Source of the DNA: Anthracocystis setariae
Taxonomy: Eukaryota > Basidiomycota > Ustilaginomycetes > Ustilaginales > Ustilaginaceae
Reading direction: 5' to 3'
Assembly: GCA_928724745.1 (NCBI GenBank)
Contig: CAKMXJ010000018.1
Location: forward strand, 186,001-250,000
DNA: 64,000 bases
The position numbers were made by a program, and so were the translations under genes. The notes under the pieces are model-generated. The model had not been told where the DNA came from, searched no databases, and worked only from the letters and a program-made list of their open reading frames with translations. Shown here in pieces: positions 42,049-52,551 of the stretch (positions are counted from its first letter, which is position 1; the number at the start of each line of letters is the position of its first letter).

Positions 42049-42311
42049 TCCCACCTACTACAATTAGTTGTGTAGGATGGATCGCAAGTCGACCTTGTAG
42101 ATATCAGTGCCTAGGACCATATAAAGACCAGCATCGATCGGAGTGAAAGGGTTGCTAGCGCAGAGTTGCTTAGAATTCGAAAGCTATATCGCTGAATCGA
42201 CGGCTCTGGGATGGATGGGACGTGCACTTGTTTGCACTCGAGGTAGCTGCTCTACTGGGGTATAATTGGTCATGGAACTGTAGACCGTGTCGATAAACTT
42301 TTGGCTGGGCG

Positions 42312-43155
42312 TCAAGATGGCGGCTTGGCCTCCGACTTGGGAGCGGAACCCTCTCTAGTCTTCCTCACCTCTTCCAACCAGATCGTCCCCTCATTCATCT
42401 TATCCGCCTCCTCGTTCATCCTATCCAACCACCTCTGCAACAAACTCGCATTATCCTTCTTCAAATCCTCATTCCTTGCCTCGATCTGGCTCAATTCCAA
42501 ACTCAACGTGGTCAGCTCATCCTGCAAGATCTGAATGCCCTTATCCTTCTCGGCCAAAGCATGCGTGAGGTCTTGTGCTTGGCGTTTGAGTTTTTCGTGC
42601 TCCAGTTGGAGTTTGGCAAGGGAATCGGATTGACGTCGCGCTTCTTCTTCGTGGTCACGATGGGATTCGCTCATGAGAAGCAAGCGTTGAGCGTTTTGGC
42701 CTTGGGTCTTGTAGAGGGAGGCGATTTCTTCGCGGAGGGACGAGATCTGTTGTTCGAGCGAGGTGATGTATGCTTGTTGCACCGCGTTTGGGGGCGGTTG
42801 GTTGTTGGTGGAAGAGGATAGGGAAGGAGAGCCTGTTGTCGAGATCGGAGCGCTGGTGCCAAGGGCGGGCGATGCCGGTGGTGCTACGGCGGCAGCACTG
42901 AGGAGTGCACGACTACGCTGCTTTAACAACTTTGTTTGTTCGGTGAGTCTGCGGTCTATCATCGAATAGGAAGAGTGCAAGGTCAAGACAGATGGAGTCA
43001 GTAGCCGACTCGAGGCATGGAGAACGGCAAGGAGAAGGGATGCACTTACAGTGTTGGAACATGAGATCGTGCTGTTTCTCGGCGGCATCGCGTTCCTGTA
43101 GCCTTAAGAGGATGGCTTGATGCCAGCTCGAGGCTGTTGTGACCTGTATGAGCAT
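42312..43155 (-). CDS. ATG16: Autophagy protein Atg16, one intron
   Basis: Two exons, 43155-43050 and 42955-42312, separated by a 94-base GTAAGT...TAG intron (42956-43049). The split codon T|AC joins the frames to give 249 residues. Exon 1 carries the Atg5-binding N-terminal helix (WHQAILLRLQERDAAEKQHD), which a single-frame reading would miss. Exon 2 contains an Ala/Pro/Ser linker and a long coiled coil (about residues 100-235) ending in the Atg16 signature DELTTLSLELSQIEARNEDL followed by NASLLQRWLDRMNEEADKMN. There is no WD40 domain, as in other fungal Atg16. The protein dimerises and holds Atg5-Atg12 at the phagophore to direct Atg8 lipidation. It is divergent from YPT7. Confidence 0.88.
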
Positions 43156-43786
43156 GGTGTCAAGTTTGATGGTTATCGGGTATGCAGAATGGCGATTGGT
43201 GGAACGCAGAGAGCCAGTGGAAATGGCCACCACAGACACAGACACAGACACGGGCACGGGCACGGGCACGGATCACGGGGCGCAACCACAATTCAGGGTT
43301 CAATTGCTGCCAATGAAATAAATGTAGATCAATGTCAGTTCCTCGTATTCAAACATGGTAATTCGATCAAAATAGAGACGCATTTCGTCATGCAATGCGA
43401 AAGCAGAGAATAAATCGGCGACAGATTCAAGTTGTTGCAGCTTTCTCTCTCCTCTCGCTCTGTGTGACTCTGCCCCTGACTTTTTGGCTCAAGCGCGGTA
43501 CAGTAGGCTCCAAGCGAATTACAGTTCTAGTAGTTGAACACACACCCTCGTCTGCTTTCTGTGTCTTTTGGCTCTGATCTCAGCGTTGGGCACATTGTGA
43601 CACACTCCACATAATATTAAAATTGTGCTGCACTGTGTTTCTCTGCTCTGTCACCCACAATCACAGTCTAGTAGAGTAGTAGTGTAGTAGTAGTAGAGTA
43701 GTGTAGTAGTTGGGATTCAACACCAGCACTCGGCATATCTTCTGCTGTCTCAATCCCTACACTCACCATCACCATCACCATCCCAT

Positions 43787-43831
<45 letters not shown>

Positions 43832-43936
43832 CCCGCAACAAGAGGCTATATAGGACATCCGATTTCTACGCCTCAACTCATCATCCAATCGTATCTGTAG
43901 CCCAAATCCACGCCGGCCGCACGCCATCCAACCATC
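43156..43936. promoter_or_regulatory. Shared upstream region of ATG16 and YPT7
   Basis: 781 bases between two divergent starts. Contents: CAGACA/GGGCAC repeats near 43236-43272 close to ATG16, an AGTAGTGTAGT-rich stretch at 43670-43710, CACCAT repeats near 43765-43783 and a CT tract at 43791-43829 close to YPT7. No coding sequence is seen. Confidence 0.5.
43791..43829. repeat. CT dinucleotide microsatellite upstream of YPT7
   Basis: Almost 20 CT units, 107 bases before the YPT7 start. CT tracts in this position are common near fungal transcription starts. Length variation might alter expression (inference). Confidence 0.95.
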
Positions 43937-44745
43937 ATGGCTTCCCGCAAAAAGGTCCTACTCAAGGTCATCGTACGTATCAACATCCAAACAAGCTAGC
44001 AAGCACCAGCACATCCGCATCATAAATGGGGCGCATCTTCTAACACTCGTTGGTTCCTGCTGCTACAGATCCTGGGAGACTCTGGTGTCGGAAAGACATC
44101 ACTCATGAACCAATGTAAGCACGCTTTGTTCAACACCGCAACCCCCTCTCCTCGTCTTCGATTCAATTACTAACACACAAACCACTCTGTCCGACTCCAC
44201 CTCCTACAGATGTCAACAAACGCTTCTCGTCAGCCTACAAAGCCACCATCGGTGCCGACTTTCTCACGCGCGAAGTCATGGTAGACGACCGACTCGTCAC
44301 CATGCAGCTGTGGGATACTGCAGGTCAAGAACGCTTCCAGTCTCTCGGTGTCGCCTTCTACCGTGGTGCAGACTGCTGCTGTCTCTGCTACGACGTCAAC
44401 AACGCCAAATCCTTTGAGACGCTCGATTCGTGGCGCGACGAATTCCTCATCCAAGCCGCCCCACACGACCCCGAAAACTTCCCATTCGTCGTGCTCGGTA
44501 ACAAGATCGACGTCGAAGAGAGCAAGAGGATGGTCAGCCAGAAGAGGGCCATGACGTGGTGTCAGGCTAAGGGAAACATCCCTTACTTTGAAACAAGTGC
44601 AAAGGAAGCCATCAATGTCGAACAGGCTTTCCAGACTATCGCAAGGGCCGCGTTGCAGCAAGAGGCAGAGGCCGAGTTGTACGCCGACTACCCCGATCCC
44701 ATCAGAATCGACAGCGAGAACCAGCAGAGTGGTTGCAACTGTTGA
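43937..44745 (+). CDS. YPT7: Rab7-family GTPase Ypt7, two introns
   Basis: Three exons: 43937-43972, 44069-44114 and 44210-44745, with introns of 96 and 95 bases (GTACGT...CAG and GTAAGC...CAG). The product is 205 residues, the usual Rab7 size. The short second exon encodes the P-loop GDSGVGKTS. Exon 3 has the effector loop YKATIGADF with the Rab7-typical FLTREV, then [27 protein letters not shown] for guanine recognition and ETSAKEA. The end GCNC is the C-x-C geranylgeranylation motif. Ypt7 on late endosomes and vacuoles recruits HOPS and is needed for vacuole and autophagosome fusion. The plus-strand neighbour of ATG16, it converges with MFAP1. Confidence 0.96.
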
Positions 44746-45056
44746 TCACCCACCTCCAGTCTTGTTTAGAGAATTTCACATCACGACGAATTAACCCTCT
44801 TGGCTTGGCTGGGTGACGACGTCGCTTTTTCTTTTCATTGATACCTTCTGCACGACCGTTCACCCTCATCGTTTTTTTTTTTTTTTTTTTTTTTTCCTTC
44901 CACTTTTTTGTCTCTTTTGTGTCTCTCTCGTCATCATATAATCCTTGGATCGGCTCTGTCCCGTGGTGGGGTTGAAGGTGATCAGACGGGGTTATCGCAG
45001 TTCATTTGAGATGAGTTGTAAGGGTGAAGGCGTGTTTGCGTTAGATGCGGGTGATG
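44746..45056. other. Convergent 3' spacer of YPT7 and MFAP1, with T24 run
   Basis: 311 bases between two stop codons. A T run lies at 44872-44895. Nothing coding is seen. Confidence 0.6.
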
Positions 45057-46727
45057 CTATGTGTCGAAGCGTGAGCGTTTGCGGTCTTCGTGTCTGGTGC
45101 TGGAGTGATGGTTTTGTGAATGGCGGTGGGTGCGATCCTTGGAGGCCTCTCGGGTGTGGTCTCGGTCATGGTGATGACGGTGGCTTCGATGTTGATCACG
45201 GTCACGGTCATCTTCGTGATAACGACGACGGCTACGATGATGATGATGGTCTCGATCGTGCTCGTCCGTATGTGATGGAGACGATTGGCGGTGGTGTTTT
45301 GAACTTCGATGGTGGTCATCATCGCGCGAATCTCTTGACCTGTAACCATCGCCCTCTCTGTGTGACCTGCTCGACTCGCGTCTAGGACTTCGACTCCTCT
45401 CCCTATGTCTTTCCCCACTCTTACTCGATCCCCTATCTTGATCTCGACTGGCTCCCCAACTTCGCCCTATTCCACCCTCGGACTTGAGCTCAGACGAATT
45501 CGCCCCACTCCCACTCCCACTCCCACCGTCCGCACCCAGCCTTGGACAATCCCGCTTCAAGTGATCCCCGCCACACACAAAACAACCGCCCTCCCTCGCC
45601 ATTGCATCCACCTTGATCGCCGCCTTACTCGTATCCTCATTCGCCAAATGCGTCCACTTACTCCTCCCCTTGGCACCATAATTCCTCACCTGCATCATCT
45701 TGGGCAACTTGCTCACGTCCACCTCCTTCTCCGTCTTCTCGGTATAATCCCGCTTGAGAATATCCATGTCCTGGAAAAAGCTTCCCTTGTGATAATACTT
45801 TTGCATGAACGCCGAATTCGATTTTTGTTGCCTCTTGTCTTCTCGCAGTTGCTTGGCTTTCTCGCGTCCGAGTCTCTCCTTCTCAACTTCGGGAAGAGCC
45901 TTGAATGCCTCGATCTCAGCCTGCTCTCTGCGCTTCGCCTCCAGCGCATCCAGATCGCGTTGAAGCCGTGCAAGCTCACGCGCTCGCCATGCAGCGAACT
46001 CCGCCTCAGGATCCAAGCCATCCGTATCGTCGACTTCGGCAGACATGGTCTCGGCATGGGTTTTCTCGGCCAGTGAACGTGCGATCGTGGCGGCGGCAAG
46101 GTCGTGTGCCTCTTTGCGTCGTTTGGCCGCTTCCTCTTCGGCGTCAGCATCGGCTTGCGTATCCTCTGCACTCTCAGTAGGAATCGTCTTGCGAGCCGAT
46201 TTGGGTACAAAGATAGGCTTGAGGAGAGGAGGAGGTGCGGGCTCGTCCTCGCTCTCTTCTTCCTCGGAAGAATCGGTTTCGTATTCGGATGAGCCGGAAC
46301 TGGGCTGCACTTGCTGCGGCGGTGCAGATGCACCAGGTTTTCGAAACACCGGTTTGGCGGGCGCTGGCTGATCGTCATCTGTATCGGTTTCGTACTCGGA
46401 CGAGTCTTGTGCGTCATCTGCAAGTTCGGGTCTGTGCTGCAAACGGAGATCAAGCTTCTTGCTGCTAGGTCCTGCTTCGTTGACGATGATTCCTGCTGTC
46501 CTACGCTGCGCAGTGAGATCTGCTGTACCTGACCGTAGATCTGATATACTGACTACCTGGCCAGCCTGTCGAGGTTCATGCTCCTCGTCATGGTGGTCGG
46601 CGGCATTGTCCTCGTCCGAATCCGAGTAATCCTCCGCCCCCGCACCTAACGGCGCCTTGCCTGGTCGATATCGCGCCGCCGGCCGCGAAACTCGGGTGCC
46701 GATTTTTGTAGGCGCTGGCGGCGCCAT
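45057..46727 (-). CDS. Spliceosomal protein MFAP1 with RS/His-rich tail
   Basis: 556 residues from the first ATG (MAPPAPTKIGTRVSRPAARY). Acidic Tyr-containing repeats (SSEYETDTDDD and SSEYETDSSEEEE) and a long Glu/Arg/Lys helix precede the conserved MFAP1 C-terminal region at about 300-370: FMQKYYHKGSFFQDMDILKR, then LPKMMQVRNYGAKGRSKWTH. MFAP1 (Spp381 in yeast) is a tri-snRNP and B-complex component working with Prp38. Just after this block comes CFVCGGDHLKRDC, resembling a zinc knuckle but with three instead of four residues before His. The last 150 residues are rich in Arg, Ser, Asp and His, an RS-like tail. The knuckle and tail are extra to the human protein as I know it. Confidence 0.85.
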   Translation of the reverse strand: MAPPAPTKIGTRVSRPAARYRPGKAPLGAGAEDYSDSDEDNAADHHDEEHEPRQAGQVVSISDLRSGTADLTAQRRTAGIIVNEAGPSSKKLDLRLQHRPELADDAQDSSEYETDTDDDQPAPAKPVFRKPGASAPPQQVQPSSGSSEYETDSSEEEESEDEPAPPPLLKPIFVPKSARKTIPTESAEDTQADADAEEEAAKRRKEAHDLAAATIARSLAEKTHAETMSAEVDDTDGLDPEAEFAAWRARELARLQRDLDALEAKRREQAEIEAFKALPEVEKERLGREKAKQLREDKRQQKSNSAFMQKYYHKGSFFQDMDILKRDYTEKTEKEVDVSKLPKMMQVRNYGAKGRSKWTHLANEDTSKAAIKVDAMAREGGCFVCGGDHLKRDCPRLGADGGSGSGSGANSSELKSEGGIGRSWGASRDQDRGSSKSGERHRERSRSPRRESSRSHREGDGYRSRDSRDDDHHRSSKHHRQSSPSHTDEHDRDHHHHRSRRRYHEDDRDRDQHRSHRHHHDRDHTREASKDRTHRHSQNHHSSTRHEDRKRSRFDT

Positions 46728-47686
46728 CTTGGGGATGATATCAACGATGCTGATGTCGCCGACGAACGAGAGAGTTAGGGTTGCAAACAAGTTATGGTAG
46801 TAGTGTTGGTTTCAAGTTGAAGAGTCTCGATGTGCGGGAGTCGGAAGAGCCATTTCGGGGTTCGACTCCACTTTTTTTGGGAATTCTCAACAGCATCCTC
46901 GGTAGCAAAGAACGGCATAACACGATCTTGTTGAAAAAAATCGCTCCTTTCTCTCTGACCGACCTCCTGTGGTCGTCAACAGAGACTCACTCTGCCGTTA
47001 TCTAGTCTCAGCGATTCCAATGCGTGACATCTGCCATTGAAGCGCGATAGACCAGGCGGACAAGAGATTGATGAGCCTGCTTCCGTTTAAGAGATTAGGG
47101 AGATTACGCTTGCAAGCGCACTTGATCGCAGACTGTATCGCCCCTTGTGCCTGATTCGCGTCGCTAACCCATATCGACGTGTGTCGGATTCGGAGCATAC
47201 AGGTTCTCTCCGGCGGGGTAAGACGATGGAACAGGCGCTGGGTCAACGGCGGAGTAAGTGGAACACTCTTGCTGTCCGCATCCGGGTTCTACAGAAGTCT
47301 TGGTGAGGGGATCATCCGCTTTTGACAGGAGACCACGCTTGGTAACGGGGGGGGGGCGAACCATGGATTGAAGGTAGACGGCGCTTGGCGGATGTGATAT
47401 GCAATGGTCACAAGAGACGGCCTAAGGGCGCATCGACCACAAGTCATAACAGCGACATTCGTTATTTGAAAGGCCGGTAAACGAGATGTCTTTCTTGTCG
47501 TCTCGATCTTGACAGTCCTCTTGGAATCGAGCATTCATTTATTCAGCTAAGTTACGCCGCAGGCCATCGTAGGGGCTTAGATACCTCGATGTAGTGACTG
47601 AGAACCGCGAGGCGCTGAGCAGGTTTCAGTGATTCGCCTTCCGCCGACGCCATGGCTCGGTTCGCTGGGTTTCTCGGATTTGCTCC

Positions 47687-47687
<1 letters not shown>

Positions 47688-47717
<30 letters not shown>
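47688..47717. repeat. T30 homopolymer run
   Basis: Thirty T in the spacer between MFAP1 and the membrane-protein gene. It is far from either start codon. Confidence 0.9.
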
Positions 47718-47718
<1 letters not shown>

Positions 47719-48097
47719 TTTTTTCGCACAAAGCGCTGAGCTGCCTTGGATTTTGCAGTCACCGCCAACCCGAAAGCAGCTCTCAGACAAATTCCACGTC
47801 GGAGGCTGGATTTCGCATGTCTCACGTCTCCAAGCCGCTTAGCGCCCATTCAAATTTGGTCTTGATTCAAGGCAAATGCAGCGTGGTGGTGGTGGTGGTC
47901 GTCGTCGTCGTCGTCGGCGGCGGCGGAGTCAGATCCGTTAGCTGGCTCTGTTTGACAGCGCTGACTTACCAGTCCATTTCTTACGGGATCCTGCCAAAAA
48001 TGTCTCAACGGCTGTCAGTCCAGACCTAAAGTATCGCCAACCAAGACACGGCGCTTTCATCGATTCTCCCCTGTCCGCCTTGGCCTCGATTGCTTTC

Positions 48098-48099
<2 letters not shown>

Positions 48100-48140
<41 letters not shown>
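48100..48140. repeat. CT tract followed by TG tract
   Basis: About 15 CT units run directly into five TG units, about 490 bases upstream of the membrane-protein start. Confidence 0.93.
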
Positions 48141-48629
48141 CCTGTTCCCGTGAATACGTGGCGCCAAGTCTCTCGCTCCTCGTGCAGAGCTCCGCTGCCT
48201 CTCGCCATGTTTCAGCCTTTTCTCCGTCTGGTTTTGTCAAGCTGTGAGATATGCCATGCTCGTGCATGATATGGTTCTTGTGCGTGTTCCCAAGACGGTG
48301 TTTGCACAGATCAGACCTGGCTACCTGTTTCGCTTGAATCCCATGTCGATGAAAAGAATCTATCTGTTGGGACAGCTGTTATAAGAAGTACTTGGTAGCA
48401 GAATGGTTGCCTGACCTCCGTCCTCCTTTATAGTCCCTCCCGTTCCCTCCGTGGCGATTCCGGCCTCCATCTTTCCATTCTCCCTCTATCCTCCCTTCAC
48501 AGGCCTGGAAGCATCGATTCTACGAGCAGTCTCGTCCTCGCTTTGGGAGGTTTTCGAAATCGGCGTGGACCGTCAAGATAAAAAGTGAACCCGTTCCACG
48601 CTCCCACCGCATCAGATTGTCAAGTCACC

Positions 48630-50102
48630 ATGTCGAATCTCGCCTCGGCCACCACGCCGAAACTGGATCAGCAACCCTCCTTCGTTTCCAACGCTGGTCA
48701 GAACGAGATTGAAGAAACCTTTCCCGAAGTCTCTGGCGTCTCGACCAAGATCTATCACCATCTCGGCGTCGACACGCCCTTTGATCCACAGCACCGACTC
48801 GTAACCTCCTACCTCCTTCCCGTGCCCGCCCTTGCTGCCTTCCGGATCATCGTCACCATCTACTTCCTCCTCACCGCGTTCGCAACAGCGGTGCAGGAAG
48901 GGATCGGCTCGATCACCTACTTCACCGCCCTCAGCTACTGGGGCGATTGCGCGTACTTTCTCATGTCTTCCATCCACACGTGCACGTTTTGGTACTCGTT
49001 AAAGAGGTGGAAGGCTGCCAGGCAGCTGAGCATCGAAGAGGGTGGATCGCGCATCGAGATGCTGGAAAAGGCGTTTCCGCGCAATGGTGTCGGAAGGATC
49101 GATGTGGCCAGATCCAAAGTCGCAATCGATGCGTTTGGCACGCAACTGCACAACCAGATCGAGAGCGAGCTGAGCTACACTCGTGGCTCCGAGTTCGAAA
49201 TCGGGTCTCGTTATCCTCGTTCCTTGCTCAGCCGTCGGTTTTCAAGACCACTTCAGTTCTGTCACACGCTGCTGGTTTCCACGGTGTCCTCGTATCCTTT
49301 GGTAGTGACGGTGATCTTCTGGACAGTTCTGAAAGGTTCGAACCCGCTTGGCGACCCTTACTCGGCGCTGGCTAATGTGGGCAAACACACGCTCAACTAC
49401 GTGATCACCATGCTGGACCTGGTCATCCTCTCGCGCACACCCATGCGACCGTGGTGGCATCTCGTCTTTATCGTCTCGCTCCTCGGCCTCTACCTTGGCA
49501 TTGTCGACATCACCTACCAACGATACCACGTTTGGGTCTACGGCTTCTTCAACGTGCAACAATTCGGCACACCGCTCGTTGTCCTCTTCTGCCTCCTCCT
49601 CGGTGTGTTCGCCGTGACCTCGTTCCTGATCACTCAACTGCTGATGCTAGTGCGCGAAGTCGTCGCAGCGCGCATCCAGAACTCCGGCGGTTGGGGCAGT
49701 GCCAAACCCATCGGTGTGCCCGACGACGCTTGCATCCCCACCACGCGGGGGCCCGGCCCGCTCGGCGGTGGTGGGAAACGCACCAAACCCGGCCACGACA
49801 TCATCCACCTCCGTGGTCGCTTCCCTCAAAACGCCCTCACCGGTAACAGATCCAGCGGAATCGTCATCGACGACGTCCAACTCCACGCGCTCTCCATCAC
49901 CGAAACCAAATCCTCCTCCATGCCCCCTACAACCCCGGCGATTCGAAGCGGCAGCAAACAACCAAGCATCCGCTTCTCCCCCTTCGACACAGACCCCACC
50001 ACCGCTACCACCATCCTCAACACACCCAGCCGAGCGAGCATACCCAATCTAGAAGACGCCAACTCGAGCGAAGCACACCTGTTTAGACCCGTCAATTGGT
50101 AA
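48630..50102 (+). CDS. Six-span membrane protein, possibly FAR-17a/AIG1-like
   Basis: 490 residues from the first ATG (MSNLASATTPKLDQQ). About six hydrophobic segments lie between residues 60 and 350, for example ALAAFRIIVTIYFLLTAFAT, then SSYPLVVTVIFWTVL, HTLNYVITMLDLVILSRTP, WWHLVFIVSLLGLYLGIV and PLVVLFCLLLGVFAVTSFLI. The segment with a conserved-looking His before N-Y-V-x-T-x-L-D resembles the FAR-17a/AIG1 family, whose animal members hydrolyse hydroxy-fatty-acid esters with a Thr/His pair. That resemblance is partial; a general fungal integral membrane family is the alternative. The last 140 residues are hydrophilic, Ser/Thr/Pro-rich and probably cytosolic. It converges with the Zn2Cys6 gene, 82 bases apart. 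Confidence 0.5.
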   Translation: MSNLASATTPKLDQQPSFVSNAGQNEIEETFPEVSGVSTKIYHHLGVDTPFDPQHRLVTSYLLPVPALAAFRIIVTIYFLLTAFATAVQEGIGSITYFTALSYWGDCAYFLMSSIHTCTFWYSLKRWKAARQLSIEEGGSRIEMLEKAFPRNGVGRIDVARSKVAIDAFGTQLHNQIESELSYTRGSEFEIGSRYPRSLLSRRFSRPLQFCHTLLVSTVSSYPLVVTVIFWTVLKGSNPLGDPYSALANVGKHTLNYVITMLDLVILSRTPMRPWWHLVFIVSLLGLYLGIVDITYQRYHVWVYGFFNVQQFGTPLVVLFCLLLGVFAVTSFLITQLLMLVREVVAARIQNSGGWGSAKPIGVPDDACIPTTRGPGPLGGGGKRTKPGHDIIHLRGRFPQNALTGNRSSGIVIDDVQLHALSITETKSSSMPPTTPAIRSGSKQPSIRFSPFDTDPTTATTILNTPSRASIPNLEDANSSEAHLFRPVNW

Positions 50103-50184
50103 ACTCTTCGTTCGTGTCTGTATGCCACACTGCATGGTGATGTGAATCAACTCGCTTCCCCGCTTCCCGCACCGGGTGTATGTG

Positions 50185-52551
50185 CTAGAGAGAACGTAGA
50201 TACGAATCGAAAGCATCAAAGAACAAAGGCTGTCTGTAGATCGCATCTTCCGCTAACAGTTCATCCCTATACACCTTTAACGGCGCTTCCTCGCCCAACA
50301 GCCCCACCGTTGAATCCAATCTATCCTCCGCATCCAACCCCACCTCCTCGCCCGGTGGCTCGCCATCTTCGGTCTTGACTCTCGGCTGCGTCTGCAACGC
50401 CAACCTCTTCCTGTCAAATGCCGCGATTAACACGTGCTCCACCAACTGCCGTGTCTGCTTGCGCCAAGGCTTGAAATCGCCCAACCGATGCTGACTCGCT
50501 TCGGCTGCATGCGTCCACATCAGCAACAGGCACGTTTTCACCACCCTCCTCACGTCATTCCACTCGTCCCCGACATTCGATCCGTACGAATCCGCCCGGG
50601 CCAGCAGATGCAGCGCTAGGATTAACGCCGCATCCACCTTGACCGCTGCCACGACCGGTTGGAAGATCGACAGATCCACATCCGACGTAGCGATGATCTT
50701 CTGCACTTGGCTCAACGCTTCCTTGCACGAGGTGAGCAGTGCCTCGCGCGCCTCGAGAAGGGAGGAGTTGTCTTGGAGCGATCCGAGATGGGGTCGAAGA
50801 AGACGGATGCGCGTCCAGTGGTGGATGAGATGCGCAAAGTGGTTGAGCATGGCTGGCGCAGCTCCCACCTGCTCGCGCATCCGCGCAAGATGCGTTTCGG
50901 CTTTTTGGTTCCATTCCGACACCACCGTCGCGAGCTCAGCGCCAATGCTGTCGTTGAACTGCCTTTGCTTGTGCCGGAGCAAAAAGGTGGTGGATTCCGA
51001 GAGGAATTGGAAAAAGTGCGTCGAGATCGAGCTGAGTTTGGCACCGGTCGGCAGTTCCGACGCCTCTCCGTCGGGAAGATGTGCCTCATCGATGGAGCTT
51101 AAACGGGTGGTCCAGCTCGAGTCATCGATGGGTTCGCCAAGCGGCGCCGGTGGAGTAAGCAGCTCGAGATGCCAAGTCAAGGAGACCCACAGCATGCGGG
51201 CTGCTTCGCGGACCAGATGTGTGCGATCGGGGATGTTGGTTTGGAGCCACTCTCTTCGGCGGATCGTTGTGGAAGCTGAGGTGGAAGCTCGGATCGAGTT
51301 GAGGATGGTCTGTTCTTCGCTCACAGGAAACACTTCTCCGCCTTGAAATCGAGCTTTGCGCATTGCAGTGACAGCTCCGGTGCGGATCGTAACGTCATCG
51401 GTTTCCAGTGTGGCCTGCCACCTGGCGGCGTCGTCGTCAGCAGACGCCAGCTGATGCATACAGATGGTCTTTGCGCTGTTGAAGGACTAATGATTCCGAA
51501 GGAACGGGATCGAATCAAGGTGGAGAAGTCAGACTCGAGTACGTGGAACAGGCTGGCGACGACCAAGCTGAGATGGATGTGTACTTACGCTTTGTAGGTG
51601 GTGGAGAGCATCTTGACATCGCCCTCGTCGAAGCTCGTAAAGATAGAAGAGAAACTCGGTGCAGACTGTATTGAGGTTGGGCTCGTGGATGAAGTTGCTC
51701 ATGGACAAGAGTGCCTGGCAGGTCGCATGCCATTGTTCAGTCATGTCTGGAACTTGCTCGGCTGTGAGTGCGATACCTTGGCTGATGACCTCATCGACCG
51801 GGCTGCAGTCGATAGCTGACACCATGAGCTCGAACAGCAATGCCAAGAAGCTTAGATCGACGTCCGGTTCTTCAACTTGACCTGTCCTCCAGTCCGAGAT
51901 GTCACCTCGCAGGTTGATCAGCTGAATGCGAATAAGCCGCCAGCTGATGCCTAGGGGAGATTTGCTTTCGAAAGTGCGTAGACTGTCGAGCAGCACATTG
52001 ACAACGTGGTCATTTGGAAGCAGACCCAAGATGAATTTGGTCCTCTCATGCGTTGGCTCAGTAGCGAAGGGAAAGAGATTGGCTGCTTCCAGTGGTCCGG
52101 CTGAAGTTCCAGCGAGCTTTGCGTTACCGTTGTTTGGTTCGGTAGCAGCACCGTTGATTGGATTTGCTGCCAGGAGGCCGAGCTCACCACCGGCAGCATC
52201 ACCATGTTGCATTACATGTGAGATTCGGTCCAAGACGGCGCGTGCTTGTGCATCTTGGAGCCCCAGCAACGCTTCTTGCGAGGTTGACTGCACTGGGAGT
52301 TCGTTGACGTCGTAGCCTTGATCTGCAAGATAGTCTGGACCAAGGTAGTGCTGCAGGGTTTCTGGATCTGCTTCGTCGGCAAAGACACATCGATCCACCG
52401 GTACACGTCGTCGTTGGCAAGGCCCGCAAAGAGGACGTACCTTGTCACATTTCACCTTGCGTGCTTTGCACTGCAGACAAGTGTTGACTTTGCGCCTTTT
52501 GTTGGATGTCAAGTCATCGTCGACAGGACGTGGATGGTATAGAGACGACAT
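50185..52551 (-). CDS. Zn2Cys6 fungal transcription factor, one intron
   Basis: Exons 52551-51589 and 51486-50185 join across a 102-base GTAAGT...TAG intron in phase 0, giving 754 residues. A basic patch (NKRRKVN) precedes the zinc cluster, C-x2-C-x6-C-x6-C-x2-C-x9-C, starting near residue 25. This is the DNA-binding domain found only in fungi, usually reading CGG triplets. The following 700 residues are helical and hydrophobic in places, compatible with the variable middle-homology region of such regulators, but I do not recognise a specific fungal_trans signature. The regulated pathway is unknown. Upstream it shares a 3.2-kb spacer with a GATA factor gene read in the opposite direction. Confidence 0.85.

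Larger units (their letters stand above)
46728..48629. other. 1.9-kb divergent region, MFAP1 / membrane protein
   Basis: Contains a 7-bp hairpin followed by T7 at 46837-46878, a T30 run at 47688-47717, a GTG/GTC/GGC repeat at about 47885-47928 and a CT then GT tract at 48100-48140. Frames here translate the repeats only. No tRNA gene could be folded. Confidence 0.5.

Noticed and set aside
46798..46878. Possible tRNA gene (B-box GGTTCGACTCC)
   Set aside because: An A-box-like TAGTAGTGTTGG is present, but the T stem and acceptor stem do not pair, so no cloverleaf forms.
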